From: Nocardioides sp. GY 10113
Lineage (GTDB): Bacteria > Actinomycetota > Actinomycetes > Propionibacteriales > Nocardioidaceae
Reading direction: 5' to 3'
Length of the DNA stretch: 64,000 nucleotides
Assembly (NCBI RefSeq): GCF_004919105.1
Contig: NZ_STGK01000014.1
Span: 1-64,000 of the forward strand
The position numbers and the translations under genes were made by a program. Of the stretch, positions 1-8,452 are shown piece by piece; position 1 is the first letter of the stretch, and each line of letters starts with the position of its first letter. The notes under the pieces are model-generated. The model ran no database searches. It was not told where the DNA came from and saw only the letters and a list, made by a program, of their open reading frames with translations.

Positions 1-1989
1 CGACGCCGAATCCGGATCCGTCCGATCCGGCGTCGCCGACGCCGCCCAGATCGAACACGGACAGCTGCCGGGCACCCCCGTTCCCGCGGTGACCGTGACC
101 CCAGAGCCCGGGGTCTCGATGTTCCCGCTGTCGTCCGCGGCCCTACTGCGGATGCGCAGCGTCCCGTTGGCGTCCGGGGTGAAGGTATAGGTCCACGAGG
201 CCCGGCCGCTGGCGCGGTGCCAGGTGGTCCCGTTGTCGGTGGAGACCTCGACGCCGCCGACCTGGCCGCCGCCACCGTCGCTCGCGGTGCCGGTGACCGT
301 GAGTGCGCTCCCGACAGGAACGGTCGCGTTGGCCGTCGGCGAGGTGATCGTCGAGGTGGGTGCGGTGGTGTCGGTCGACGCAGTCGCCGCGGTGAGCCCG
401 GACTGCAGCGTCGTCGGCTGCACGCCCATGTCGGCCAGCAGGTTCACGGTGGCCTGGCGGGCGGCGACATCCGCCGCCGCGGAGCCGCGGTCGTGGTTGG
501 CGTCGAGTCCCCAGGACCACTGGATGGTGCCGGCGCCGAAGACGAGCGCGCCGCTGGCGGCGCGGTAGAGCGTCATCGAGTGCGTCGCGTTCCCGCTGGC
601 GTACGTCGATCCGTAGTCCTGCAGCACCTCGGCACTCGCGGTGGTCTGGGAGAGCCGGATCAACCCCGCGGGCCGCGAGCCGTTGTCGGCGTCCTCGTCC
701 CACTCGTACCCGATCGTGTTGGTGCCGACCGTCGTAGTCTGGTTGGTCCCCAGCGTCGCCACCCGCGTGTTGCGCCAGAACCTCATCTTGCCGTCCGCTG
801 CCGCGACGACCATGTTCGTGGCGCAGCAGTTGGAGGTGAAGATCGTGCCGGAGAGCGCGTTCTCTGGCCGCCCACCGTCCGCCGGTGCCCCAAAGCGAGG
901 ATCACGCCAGGTGGCGGTCGAGGTCGGCGGGTCCTGGGGGTCGATGACCGCGTTGGCGTGGGTTTCCTTGTAGGAGACCAGGGTCCGGTACGGCGTCCCG
1001 GAACCGTCGATGCTGTTCTCCCAACGCGTCTTCCAGAAGATCTCGTTACCGCTGAAGAAGGCAAGGTTGACCCCGGCGGCACGGGCGGCCTCGACGTTGG
1101 CCCGCTGCGGGCCCGACCAGTACTCGTCGTGGCCGACCGACAGGAAGACCTGGTGCTCGAGCAGCTCGGCGCCGCGGCGATCGGTGTCGACGCCGGAGGT
1201 GTAGCTGACGTCGTACCCGTTGGACTCCAACCAGCGCACCATCGGGTACTCGGCGTTGAAGACGAAGTCCTCCGGCGCGTTGCCACGGGTGGTGAACGGC
1301 CGGTTGTAGCTCACCTTGTAGGCGCGGCCGGCCGGCGATCCGGTGTAGAGGCTGTTGCCGCCGTAGGCGTTGTAGGCCTGCCAGGTCGTGTCGGAGGTCT
1401 GGAAGAGCAATGCGGAGTGCGCGTCGTCGTTGCGGACCACGAAGAAGACGTGGCTCTCGCCGCTCGTCCCGTCGGTGCGGACCAGGTGCGCGAAGTAGAT
1501 CCCCGAGACGGCGTCGGACGGCACGGTCCAGGACGCGTTCTGCGTCCAGTTCCCGCAGTCGACCAGGCCGGTGGCGGAGGCGGTGACGCAGTTCGGCTGG
1601 TTGGTCACGATGGTGGTGGGGTTGACCGTGGCGATGAGGCGCGCCCCCATGCCGTTGTAGTAGCCCATCCGGTAGATGTCGAGGCGGTACGACGACGCGT
1701 TGGTGTCGATCTTGAAGCCCTGCGTCTCCCCGACGTTGACGCTCATCTGGGTCGCGAAGCCCTGGATGTTGCTGCTACCCGCGCCCGAGATGCCCCACTG
1801 GCTCTCCGGGTTCCCGGTCTTCGTGTTCTCGCACGCCACCGGGCTGACGATCGGGGCGTCGCACGGTGCCGCGACGGCTGCGGGGGCCGGGAGCAGCACC
1901 ACGCTCAGCCCGGACGCCACCACCGCCCCGAGCACTGCCAGGACCCACCAGCGGCCTGCGCCACTCCGAAGTCGTCGTCGACCGTCCAT
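1..1989 (-). CDS. Secreted N,N-dimethylformamidase beta-like / DUF4082 surface protein (3' end beyond window)
   Basis: This is a continuous 663-codon frame from the ATG at 1989 that is still open at the left edge, so the C-terminus is missing. Residues 1-41 form a signal peptide (Arg-rich start, WWVLAVLG core, ending near AVAA). Residues about 45-500 resemble the C-terminal domain of N,N-dimethylformamidase beta subunits, with DIYRMGYY, SVGHDEYWSG and FSGNEIFWK. An Ig-like segment follows (about 555-640), then SCPCSIW at 642-648, the usual opening of a DUF4082 domain cut by the edge. It is clearly paralogous to the larger protein at 24348-29252. Amidase activity is not proven; a surface carbohydrate or matrix role is equally possible. 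Start choice rests on the signal peptide; the ribosome site (GGGGCGG) is weak. Confidence 0.85.
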   Translation of the reverse strand, partial: MDGRRRLRSGAGRWWVLAVLGAVVASGLSVVLLPAPAAVAAPCDAPIVSPVACENTKTGNPESQWGISGAGSSNIQGFATQMSVNVGETQGFKIDTNASSYRLDIYRMGYYNGMGARLIATVNPTTIVTNQPNCVTASATGLVDCGNWTQNASWTVPSDAVSGIYFAHLVRTDGTSGESHVFFVVRNDDAHSALLFQTSDTTWQAYNAYGGNSLYTGSPAGRAYKVSYNRPFTTRGNAPEDFVFNAEYPMVRWLESNGYDVSYTSGVDTDRRGAELLEHQVFLSVGHDEYWSGPQRANVEAARAAGVNLAFFSGNEIFWKTRWENSIDGSGTPYRTLVSYKETHANAVIDPQDPPTSTATWRDPRFGAPADGGRPENALSGTIFTSNCCATNMVVAAADGKMRFWRNTRVATLGTNQTTTVGTNTIGYEWDEDADNGSRPAGLIRLSQTTASAEVLQDYGSTYASGNATHSMTLYRAASGALVFGAGTIQWSWGLDANHDRGSAAADVAARQATVNLLADMGVQPTTLQSGLTAATASTDTTAPTSTITSPTANATVPVGSALTVTGTASDGGGGQVGGVEVSTDNGTTWHRASGRASWTYTFTPDANGTLRIRSRAADDSGNIETPGSGVTVTAGTGVPGSCPCSIWAASATPDRTDPDSAS

Positions 1990-2160
1990 CAACCGCCCCG
2001 ATCACTCAGGCTCCCGAGCCGACCGGAGCGGGATCCGCGGCGGGGGGTGTCCAATTTCCGCCAGTGACGCGCGGGCGCGACAGACGATCCGCGCCGGGTC
2101 GCAGAATTACCGAGAATGAGGGATCAAGTGCCCGCTCGGCCTAGACCGGTGCCCGGTGGC

Positions 2161-3096
2161 TCAGCCGAACCGACCGTTCACGTAGTCGTACGTCCGGCTG
2201 TCCTTCGGCGCCTCGAACATGTCCCGGGTGTCCCCGTGCTCGACGATCACGCCCGGCGTGCCCTGGGCGGCGAGGAAGAAGGCGCACTGGTCGGAGACCC
2301 GCGCGGCCTGCTGCATGTTGTGGGTGACGATCACGATCGTCACCTCGCTCGCCAGCTCGACCATGGTCTCCTCGATCACCCGGGTCGAGGTGGGGTCGAG
2401 CGCCGAGCAGGGCTCGTCCATCAGCAGCACGCGCGGGCGCACCGCCAGCGAGCGGGCGATGCACAGGCGCTGCTGCTGACCGCCCGAGAGCCCGGCACCG
2501 GGCGCGTCGAGGCGGTCCTTCACCTCGTTCCACAGGCCGCCCTTGGTCAGGCAGGACTCGACCAGGTCGTCCTTGTCGGAGCGACGCATCCGGGTGCCGG
2601 TCACCTTCAGCCCGGCCAGCACGTTCTCCCGGATCGACATCGCCGGGAACGGGTTGGGCTTCTGGAAGACCATCCCGATCGCCCGACGGGCGTCGATCAG
2701 CCGCTTCTCCCGCCGGTAGATGTCCTCCCCGTCCAGCAGCACCTCCCCGGCGAGCTGGGCCGACGGCACCAGCTCGTGCATGCGGTTCAGGATCCGCAGG
2801 AAGGTGGACTTGCCGCACCCGGAGGGACCGATCAACGCGGTGATCTGCCCGGCGCCCATGGTCAGCGACACCCGGTCGAGGACCTTCCGGTCGCCGAACC
2901 AGGCGGTGATCTCGCGGGCCTCGAGCTCGGCGAGCGCCGGGAGCCGCAGCTCGCCGTACGGCGTGGCGGCGGGCAACCGCGGCGCGGCCGGGGCGACCGG
3001 GGCGGGCGCACCCCCGACGGCGTCGATCTGGGTCGTGGCGGGCTCGGCGTCGATCGGCTCGGACGCCGGGGGCTGGCTGGTCATGCTGGTACTCAC
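2161..3096 (-). CDS. pstB: Phosphate ABC transporter ATP-binding protein PstB
   Basis: This is the cytoplasmic ATPase that powers phosphate import through PstC/PstA. The 311-residue protein shows Walker A GPSGCGKST (90-98), Q-loop FQKPNPFP near 145, signature LSGGQQQR (203-210), Walker B LLMDEP (224-229) and H-loop His259. The order and the KPNPFPMS-like segment are typical of PstB. It carries an extra Ala/Pro-rich N-terminal tail of about 55 residues absent from ordinary PstB of about 250-260 residues. It is the last gene of the leftward pst operon, 80 bp after the phosphate-binding-like gene, so it is separated from pstC/pstA/pstS by three exported proteins. PhoP-type control through the operon promoter is inferred. 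Confidence 0.95.
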   Translation of the reverse strand: MSTSMTSQPPASEPIDAEPATTQIDAVGGAPAPVAPAAPRLPAATPYGELRLPALAELEAREITAWFGDRKVLDRVSLTMGAGQITALIGPSGCGKSTFLRILNRMHELVPSAQLAGEVLLDGEDIYRREKRLIDARRAIGMVFQKPNPFPAMSIRENVLAGLKVTGTRMRRSDKDDLVESCLTKGGLWNEVKDRLDAPGAGLSGGQQQRLCIARSLAVRPRVLLMDEPCSALDPTSTRVIEETMVELASEVTIVIVTHNMQQAARVSDQCAFFLAAQGTPGVIVEHGDTRDMFEAPKDSRTYDYVNGRFG

Positions 3097-3176
3097 TCGT
3101 CTTCCGTTCGGTGGTGGCGAGCCGGGCCGGCGGGTCTCCCCTGCCGGCCCGGCCGCCTGCGGTGGCTACCCCGTGA

Positions 3177-4736
3177 TCACTTCTTGGTGATCGTGAACTT
3201 CTTGGTCGCGGGGACGCCCGCGGCGTTGCCGGCCCAGGTGATGGTCAGCTTGTTCTTGCCCGTGGCCAGCTTGCCCAGGGTCAGCTTCGCCTTGCCGTTG
3301 ACGAGCTTGGCGGTGGCGACCTTCTTCGTGCCCTTGAGCACGGTGACCTTGCCGGTGGCCTTCGCCGAGACGCCCTTCAGCGCGACGGTGACGACGCCCT
3401 TGGCCTTCTTCGTGGCCTTGGCGAGCTTCGCCGGGAAGGACTCCTTGATGGTGGCGGTGGTCTTCACGGTGACGACGCCGCCGTCCTGCGAGGCCTGGAA
3501 GAGCGAGCCGACCACCGGGGCGTAGACCGCCTGGTAGGTGTGCTTGCCCGGGGTGAGGCCGGTCAGGGTGGCGGTGGCGGTGCCGCCGATCAGCGGCACG
3601 TCCTCGGCGACGACCGTGCCGCCCTCGGTGAAGGTGACGGTGCCGTCCGGCTTGGTCGAGCCCTTGACCACGGCCTTGAGGGTGGCCTTGCGGGCCGCGG
3701 TGCTCGCACCCGTGAGCGCGACCGTGGTCGCGATCGGCTCCTTCACGCCGCTCGTGGTGAAGTTCGAGGTCGAGCTCTGGGTCGCGACGCCGCACTCGCC
3801 GCCGTCGGCCTCGCTGGCGAGCTGCTGGAAGCCGGCCTCGGCGATCAGCAGCGCGCCCTGGTCGGAGCAGACGAAGCCGTCGGGGCCGAAGACGGACTGG
3901 ATGTCGGCGTCCTCGAGGTCGTCGGCGCGGACCACGTTGTAGAGCGCTCGGTCCGCGGAGAAGCCGTCCAGCAGGGCGACGGTGTCGCCGAGCAGGCCGG
4001 CGCGACCCACGGAGAACGGCGCGATCGCGTTGGCGTCGCCCTTGATGTCGGTGTCGTCGTGCTCCTGCACCCGGACCACCGACGGCGCCAGCGTCACGGC
4101 CGTGCCGCCGTTGGCGGCCTTCAGCTGGTCGGTAAAGAAGCTGAGCGTGCCCGAGCCGTCCTGCGGCAGCATCGGGACGATGGTGCCGGCGGTGCCGCCG
4201 AGCTGGCTCCAGTTGGTGTAGGTGCCGTCGTAGATCCCGACGAGCTGCGCGATCGTGAGCGTGCCCGGAGCGTGCGAGGCGACGTCGTGGGAGACCGCCA
4301 TCCTCAGCGAGTCCACCGCGAACGGGAGGAGCTGCAGGCCCGCGTCCTTCTCGGCGTCCTTGAGGCCGGAGGAGGAGCGCGCGAAGTCGATCTCGGGGTT
4401 CTCGTTGTCGCCGTAGAGCAGGCTCTTGCCGGCGGTCGAGCCGTTCGGCCGGGTGATCTCGTCGCCCAGGACCGAGACGGTGCCGCCGGAGGTGGCGGCG
4501 AGGGTGGCGACGTCGAAGTCGGGGGCCGGCAGCGAGGAGTTCCACGCCTCGGCGACCAGCTTCATGGCGTGCTGGGTGGTGTCCGAGCCGGCGCCGATCA
4601 GGTCGGAGCTGGCCGTGGGCAGAACGTCGTCGGCGTCGGCGGTGTACACGGCGTAGGACGGAGCGGCGCCCGCGACCACGGCCGCGGTCGCCAGGGTCCC
4701 GGCGACGATCCCCCCGAGCGTCTTGCGTGCAGACAT
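3177..4736 (-). CDS. Exported phosphate-binding-like protein with C-terminal Ig-like repeats
   Basis: This 519-residue secreted protein starts with a signal peptide (residues 1-29, ending PSYA). Residues about 40-330 resemble a PstS-type periplasmic binding fold: IGAGSDTTQHA near the start, DFARSSSG, and LPQDGSGTLSFF matching the phosphate-contacting DGSGT segment. The last 190 residues are two beta-rich Ig-like domains (KPDGTVTFTEGG and GKVTVLKGTKK are typical of bacterial Ig-like repeats), ending in a Lys-rich tail TKKFTITKK. There is no lipobox and no C-terminal membrane segment, so retention would have to be through the wall or other proteins. It sits between the sortase-like gene and pstB in the pst operon. 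Phosphate binding is likely but untested; an adhesive or wall-bound phosphate scavenger is another reading. Confidence 0.75.
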   Translation of the reverse strand: MSARKTLGGIVAGTLATAAVVAGAAPSYAVYTADADDVLPTASSDLIGAGSDTTQHAMKLVAEAWNSSLPAPDFDVATLAATSGGTVSVLGDEITRPNGSTAGKSLLYGDNENPEIDFARSSSGLKDAEKDAGLQLLPFAVDSLRMAVSHDVASHAPGTLTIAQLVGIYDGTYTNWSQLGGTAGTIVPMLPQDGSGTLSFFTDQLKAANGGTAVTLAPSVVRVQEHDDTDIKGDANAIAPFSVGRAGLLGDTVALLDGFSADRALYNVVRADDLEDADIQSVFGPDGFVCSDQGALLIAEAGFQQLASEADGGECGVATQSSTSNFTTSGVKEPIATTVALTGASTAARKATLKAVVKGSTKPDGTVTFTEGGTVVAEDVPLIGGTATATLTGLTPGKHTYQAVYAPVVGSLFQASQDGGVVTVKTTATIKESFPAKLAKATKKAKGVVTVALKGVSAKATGKVTVLKGTKKVATAKLVNGKAKLTLGKLATGKNKLTITWAGNAAGVPATKKFTITKK

Positions 4737-4805
4737 TTCTTCCTCTTCTTCTCTCGGTGCATCACTTGGTTGGGTTGTGCAGGTCGGAAAGTCGGATCAG
4801 GTCGG

Positions 4806-5822
4806 TCAGACCAGGTTGGGCAGCAGCCGCATCGCGGTGTCGGTGGCCAGCCAGGCGAGCGCCAGGACCGGCGCGACGGCGACCACCCAGACCAGTCCCG
4901 CGGACCACCGCTGGAGCGCCAGCAGCGCGGCCGCGACCACCGCGATCAGGCACGTCAGCCAGAGGGTGAGCAGAGGCAGCGCCTCGGTGCCCGAGGCCAT
5001 CGCCTCCTCCGAGGGCGGCACCACCGCGGGCACCCCGCCAGGGGCCGGGTGGCCCTGCGGGACCTCGGCGTCGACGTACAGCGCCGAGCCGGGGCTGAGC
5101 GCCGCCAACCGTCCCTCACCGGCCGCCGTGACCAGCGTCAGGCGCGCGGCGCCCGACGCGGCCGGCTGCGGGAGCGGGTCGCCGTCGCGACGTACCCCGA
5201 GCACGCGGAGGTTGCGCTTCCCCTGGGCGGTCGTCACCTCGACCAGGTCGCCGGGGGCGAGCTCGGCGAGGCGCTCGAACGGCGCGCCGTAGGTCACCGA
5301 GCGGCCGTAGACGAGCGAGGTGCCGACCTGCCCGGGCAGCACGGTGTTGCGCCGGTGCCCCGGCCCCGCGAACAGGTCCCCCGCGGCGGTGCCCTCGACG
5401 ACCACCTCCTGCACGCCGATGGCGGGGATCCGGAGCAGCGCCACCGGCTCGCCCGCCGGTACGACGGGCCCGACCGGTGCGGTGGCCCCGGCGAGCTGGG
5501 CACGGAAGTCGCTGTGGAGCAGCGCTTGAGCCCGGTCGTGCGAGACGGTGCCGAGGAACAGCAGGTGCACCAGCAGCCACAGGCACAGCACCGCGAGCAC
5601 GGTCAGCGAGGTGCTGGCCGCGAGGTTGCCGGCGCTCGGCTCCGGTCGTGGTGGCCGGGGCGGGCGCTCGGGCCGGGCGGCTCGCTGGCCGCGGCGGCCC
5701 TTCCCGGGCCCGCCGGCCGCCGGCGCGGTCGGCGCGGTCGGCGCGGTCGCCGTCGGCGCGGAGGTCCCAGCCGGCGCGGGCGGCACCGGTGAGGTGGCGG
5801 GCGGCGGTGCGGTGGCGGTCAC
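4806..5822 (-). CDS. Sortase-like membrane protein lacking the catalytic residues
   Basis: A GTG at 5822 overlaps the previous stop (GTGA) and follows AGGAGGT by 7 nt, giving 338 residues. A Pro/Ala/Arg tail (1-66) precedes a membrane segment (about 70-91), a sortase-like beta-barrel (about 120-255) and two C-terminal membrane segments (about 281-302, 308-330). The fold signature is clear: IPAIGVQEVVVEGT, GPGH, LPGQVGTSLVYGRSVTYGAPF and RLTLVTAAG. In active sortases the third block reads AGHR and the last TLxTC. Here His is replaced by Arg174 and Cys by Ala233, and I see no matching Arg in the last strand (SALYVDA). It therefore cannot be a normal transpeptidase. A scaffold, chaperone or ligand-binding role for the neighbouring surface proteins is inference. 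Confidence 0.8.
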   Translation of the reverse strand: MTATAPPPATSPVPPAPAGTSAPTATAPTAPTAPAAGGPGKGRRGQRAARPERPPRPPRPEPSAGNLAASTSLTVLAVLCLWLLVHLLFLGTVSHDRAQALLHSDFRAQLAGATAPVGPVVPAGEPVALLRIPAIGVQEVVVEGTAAGDLFAGPGHRRNTVLPGQVGTSLVYGRSVTYGAPFERLAELAPGDLVEVTTAQGKRNLRVLGVRRDGDPLPQPAASGAARLTLVTAAGEGRLAALSPGSALYVDAEVPQGHPAPGGVPAVVPPSEEAMASGTEALPLLTLWLTCLIAVVAAALLALQRWSAGLVWVVAVAPVLALAWLATDTAMRLLPNLV

Positions 5823-8452
5823 GGTCGACCTCCTCGCCGCGTCCCGACCAGCCGGGTGACCAGCGACGCCGCGGCCGCCAGCAGGCCCAGGACCAGCAGG
5901 GTCGGCAGCATCGCGAACGCGGTCGTGGAGCTGGCCGCCTCGGTGGCGACGACGGTCTCCTCGGGCGGGGTTCGCTTGCCCTTCCTGCCCTTCTCGCCCG
6001 GCGTGGCGGGCGGGGTGGGCTCGGCCGGCTCCTCGACCGCCGGCGGTGCCGGCGCCACGGTCGCCGGGCCCGGGTCGGGGGTCGCCGACGGCTCCTCCTC
6101 GGCGGGCTCGTCGGGCTCGGGTTCGCTCGGCACCTCCTGTGCCTCGACGGCGTCGGCGACCCGCTGGGCCGCCCGCCACAGCTTCGCGGTGACCCCCGTC
6201 CTGACGATGGGGAGGTAGCCCTCGGGCAGGTCGCCGTTGTCGCGACCGACCCGCTGGCCCTCGGAGACCGCGATCCGGATGAAGGAGGCGACCGTGGCGG
6301 CCTCGTCGGCCTCCATGCCGGTCATCCGGGCCGCGGTGTGGACGACCTGGGTGCCCGGGTAGGCGGCGCGTGCGGCGCGCACGTCGGCCGGGTCGAGGGC
6401 GAACGGTCCGTAGTCGTCGCCGTCGGCCTGGGCCGAGATCCCGATCGCCGCGGCCAGGGACCCCTGGGTGGGCGCGACGTAGGTGCCCTTCGCGGTGGCC
6501 AGCGAGGCGGTGCGCAGCCCGTAGCGCTCGGCGTCGCCGAGGCTGACCAGGCCGAGCATGAACCGCGCGCCGTAGGACTGGCGGTCGATCCGGCCGACCT
6601 TCCACCCGGCCACCGACGTCAGGTCGGCGTCGCACCGGGTCTGCACGTTGGGCCAGGAGTCGATCAGCGCGTCGGAGATCTTCCGCAGCGTGGTCACCGG
6701 CGCGGCCAGCTGCGTCAGGTAGACCGACGGGTTGGCCTGACGGCACGGGTCCTGCGTCTCGGGCGTGTAGGTGTCGAGCAGCGGCCACTCCGCGGTCGGC
6801 AGCGCCAGCCCCTCGTACGACGGGTTGACGGTCATCCCCCACGGGTCGGCGTCGCCGTCGACGAACGCCGTCGCGTCGGCGTCGGCGGCGATGTACGCCG
6901 TCAGCTGCTCGACCTGGTCCGAGGAGTTGGACAGCGAGAGCAGCGTCGCCGCCGCCTCGGTGTCGCGCTGGCTCAGCCCCGGGTTGAGCTTGATGAACTC
7001 CGGGTCGCTGAGCAGGGAGAGCGGGTTCTCCTCGAGCCCCGGGTGGCCCCGGCCGAGCGCCGAGCCCGGGTAGCTCTGGGTGAGCAGCTTGGCCAGCAGC
7101 CGCGGGTTGAGGTTGAGCCGGGGCACCTCGCCGCCGTTGTCGGGCCTGTCGGCGACGTAGCCGATCGCGAACCCGGTGACCGCGGTGGGCGCGTAGCCGA
7201 CCGGGTCGTCCCCGACCTGGTCCTTGCGCCCCGAGACGAAGGCCGCCGCCGTCTCGCCCTTCTCCATCAGGTTCCACCCGGTCTGGTCGGGCATCTGGTT
7301 GAGCTGGAACTTGAACCGCTTCCGGTTCAGGCAGTAGGCCGGCGCCCACTGCAGCGCCGCCTGGGCCATCAGCTCGGAGCCGGAGAAGCCGACCGGCGCC
7401 CGCGGGTCGAGCACGTCGCACGCGTCCGGCGCCAGCCCGAAGGTGATCGGGATCGAGAACCGGTGGCGCCAGTTGGACTCCGACCACCACAGCGCCGGGC
7501 CGACCGCCTCGTCGATGCCGAGGCCGGCGAAGTTGCTGCTGCCGGAGGCGAACTCGCCGTACTGCCGGCAGTTCCTGTCGACCGTGCCGACGGGGTCGGA
7601 CGACGCCCCGCAGCTCAGGCCCGCGATCGGCACCACGACGATCGAGCACGCGACCTCCGCGGAGCAGCCGAGCGACTCGTTCTCGACCGCGGAGCGGACC
7701 TCGAAGTCGACCGAGCCGGCGCCGTCGGCGTCGGAGAACGCGGCGACCTCTGCCGCGGGGAACGCCGCGCCGACGGCGGCCTCGGGCGGCATGGTGTCGC
7801 GGTCGCAGGCGGGGAAGACCGCGCCCGACGCCGCCACGAAGGGGGTCAGGTGGCTGTAGAAGCTGGTGGAGTCGCGGACCGTGGTGCAGGCGTCCTCGGG
7901 GACGTCCGCCAGGCCGGAGAGCCGCTCGACGTCGGCGTCGGCGGCGTAGCGGTCGACGGTCCACAGCGCGGCGCTCGGCGAGGTCAGCACCTGCGAGCGC
8001 TGGAAGTACGACGACGTCCAGCAGGTCTGCCTGCTCAGCTGCTCGTCGGCGGGCAGCTCAGGGTCGTCGGTGCCGCGGCACTGCAGCACCACCACCGGGT
8101 ACTCCTGGGCCAGCCCCTTCTCGCCGTACGGGTTGCTGGCCCGGCCGCCGCTGGGCGGGGCGCCGGTCCAGGAGATCCGGATCCGCTCGCGGCCGCGCAG
8201 GTTGGTGGTGTGGTCGGCGCTGACCGTCATCGAGTACGAGCCGACCGTCTTCTCACCGGTCGCCTCGACCATGGTCCGCTCCAGCGAGCGGGTGGCCCGG
8301 TAGGTGCCGCTCGCGGCGTCGGAGGTGGAGTCGGGTGCGGCGGCGACCAGCGGGGCCACCGCGTCGGCCCGGGGCGCCGGGGCCGGCGCGAGGACGACGA
8401 GGGAGAGCAGCCCGCCGAGCGTGGCGCCGACGAGGGCGCGGGTGCGGTTCAC
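5819..8452 (-). CDS. Large membrane-anchored surface protein, distantly phosphate-binding-like
   Basis: The GTG at 8452 overlaps the pstS stop and follows GGGGAGG, giving 877 residues. Residues 1-31 are a signal peptide. The long extracellular part has many Cys residues (probable disulphides). Around residues 370-640 it resembles phosphate-binding proteins, with GRKDQVGDDPVGYAPTAVT, a VTPS-like NPSYEGLALP and repeated PBP-type segments. A Pro/Glu/Ala-rich stalk (about 745-840) leads to one membrane helix (about 845-866) and a short Arg-rich tail ending RRGGRP. This layout (signal, ectodomain, stalk, helix, basic tail) is that of a protein anchored by its C-terminus. It is translationally coupled to pstS and to the sortase-like gene. 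I cannot name a precise function; binding of phosphate or a phosphorylated compound outside the cell is inferred from context. Confidence 0.75.
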   Translation of the reverse strand: MNRTRALVGATLGGLLSLVVLAPAPAPRADAVAPLVAAAPDSTSDAASGTYRATRSLERTMVEATGEKTVGSYSMTVSADHTTNLRGRERIRISWTGAPPSGGRASNPYGEKGLAQEYPVVVLQCRGTDDPELPADEQLSRQTCWTSSYFQRSQVLTSPSAALWTVDRYAADADVERLSGLADVPEDACTTVRDSTSFYSHLTPFVAASGAVFPACDRDTMPPEAAVGAAFPAAEVAAFSDADGAGSVDFEVRSAVENESLGCSAEVACSIVVVPIAGLSCGASSDPVGTVDRNCRQYGEFASGSSNFAGLGIDEAVGPALWWSESNWRHRFSIPITFGLAPDACDVLDPRAPVGFSGSELMAQAALQWAPAYCLNRKRFKFQLNQMPDQTGWNLMEKGETAAAFVSGRKDQVGDDPVGYAPTAVTGFAIGYVADRPDNGGEVPRLNLNPRLLAKLLTQSYPGSALGRGHPGLEENPLSLLSDPEFIKLNPGLSQRDTEAAATLLSLSNSSDQVEQLTAYIAADADATAFVDGDADPWGMTVNPSYEGLALPTAEWPLLDTYTPETQDPCRQANPSVYLTQLAAPVTTLRKISDALIDSWPNVQTRCDADLTSVAGWKVGRIDRQSYGARFMLGLVSLGDAERYGLRTASLATAKGTYVAPTQGSLAAAIGISAQADGDDYGPFALDPADVRAARAAYPGTQVVHTAARMTGMEADEAATVASFIRIAVSEGQRVGRDNGDLPEGYLPIVRTGVTAKLWRAAQRVADAVEAQEVPSEPEPDEPAEEEPSATPDPGPATVAPAPPAVEEPAEPTPPATPGEKGRKGKRTPPEETVVATEAASSTTAFAMLPTLLVLGLLAAAASLVTRLVGTRRGGRP

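Noticed and set aside
217..2067. 616-codon open frame on the + strand
   Set aside because: It is antisense to the secreted dimethylformamidase-like gene. Its translation is Arg/Gly/Val-rich with no domain, as expected from the codon bias of the other strand.
5823..7964. N-terminal extension of the sortase-like frame
   Set aside because: The frame stays open for 714 codons upstream inside the 877-aa gene, but it is Arg/Gly-rich noise. The GTG at 5822 with AGGAGGT and stop overlap is the real start.
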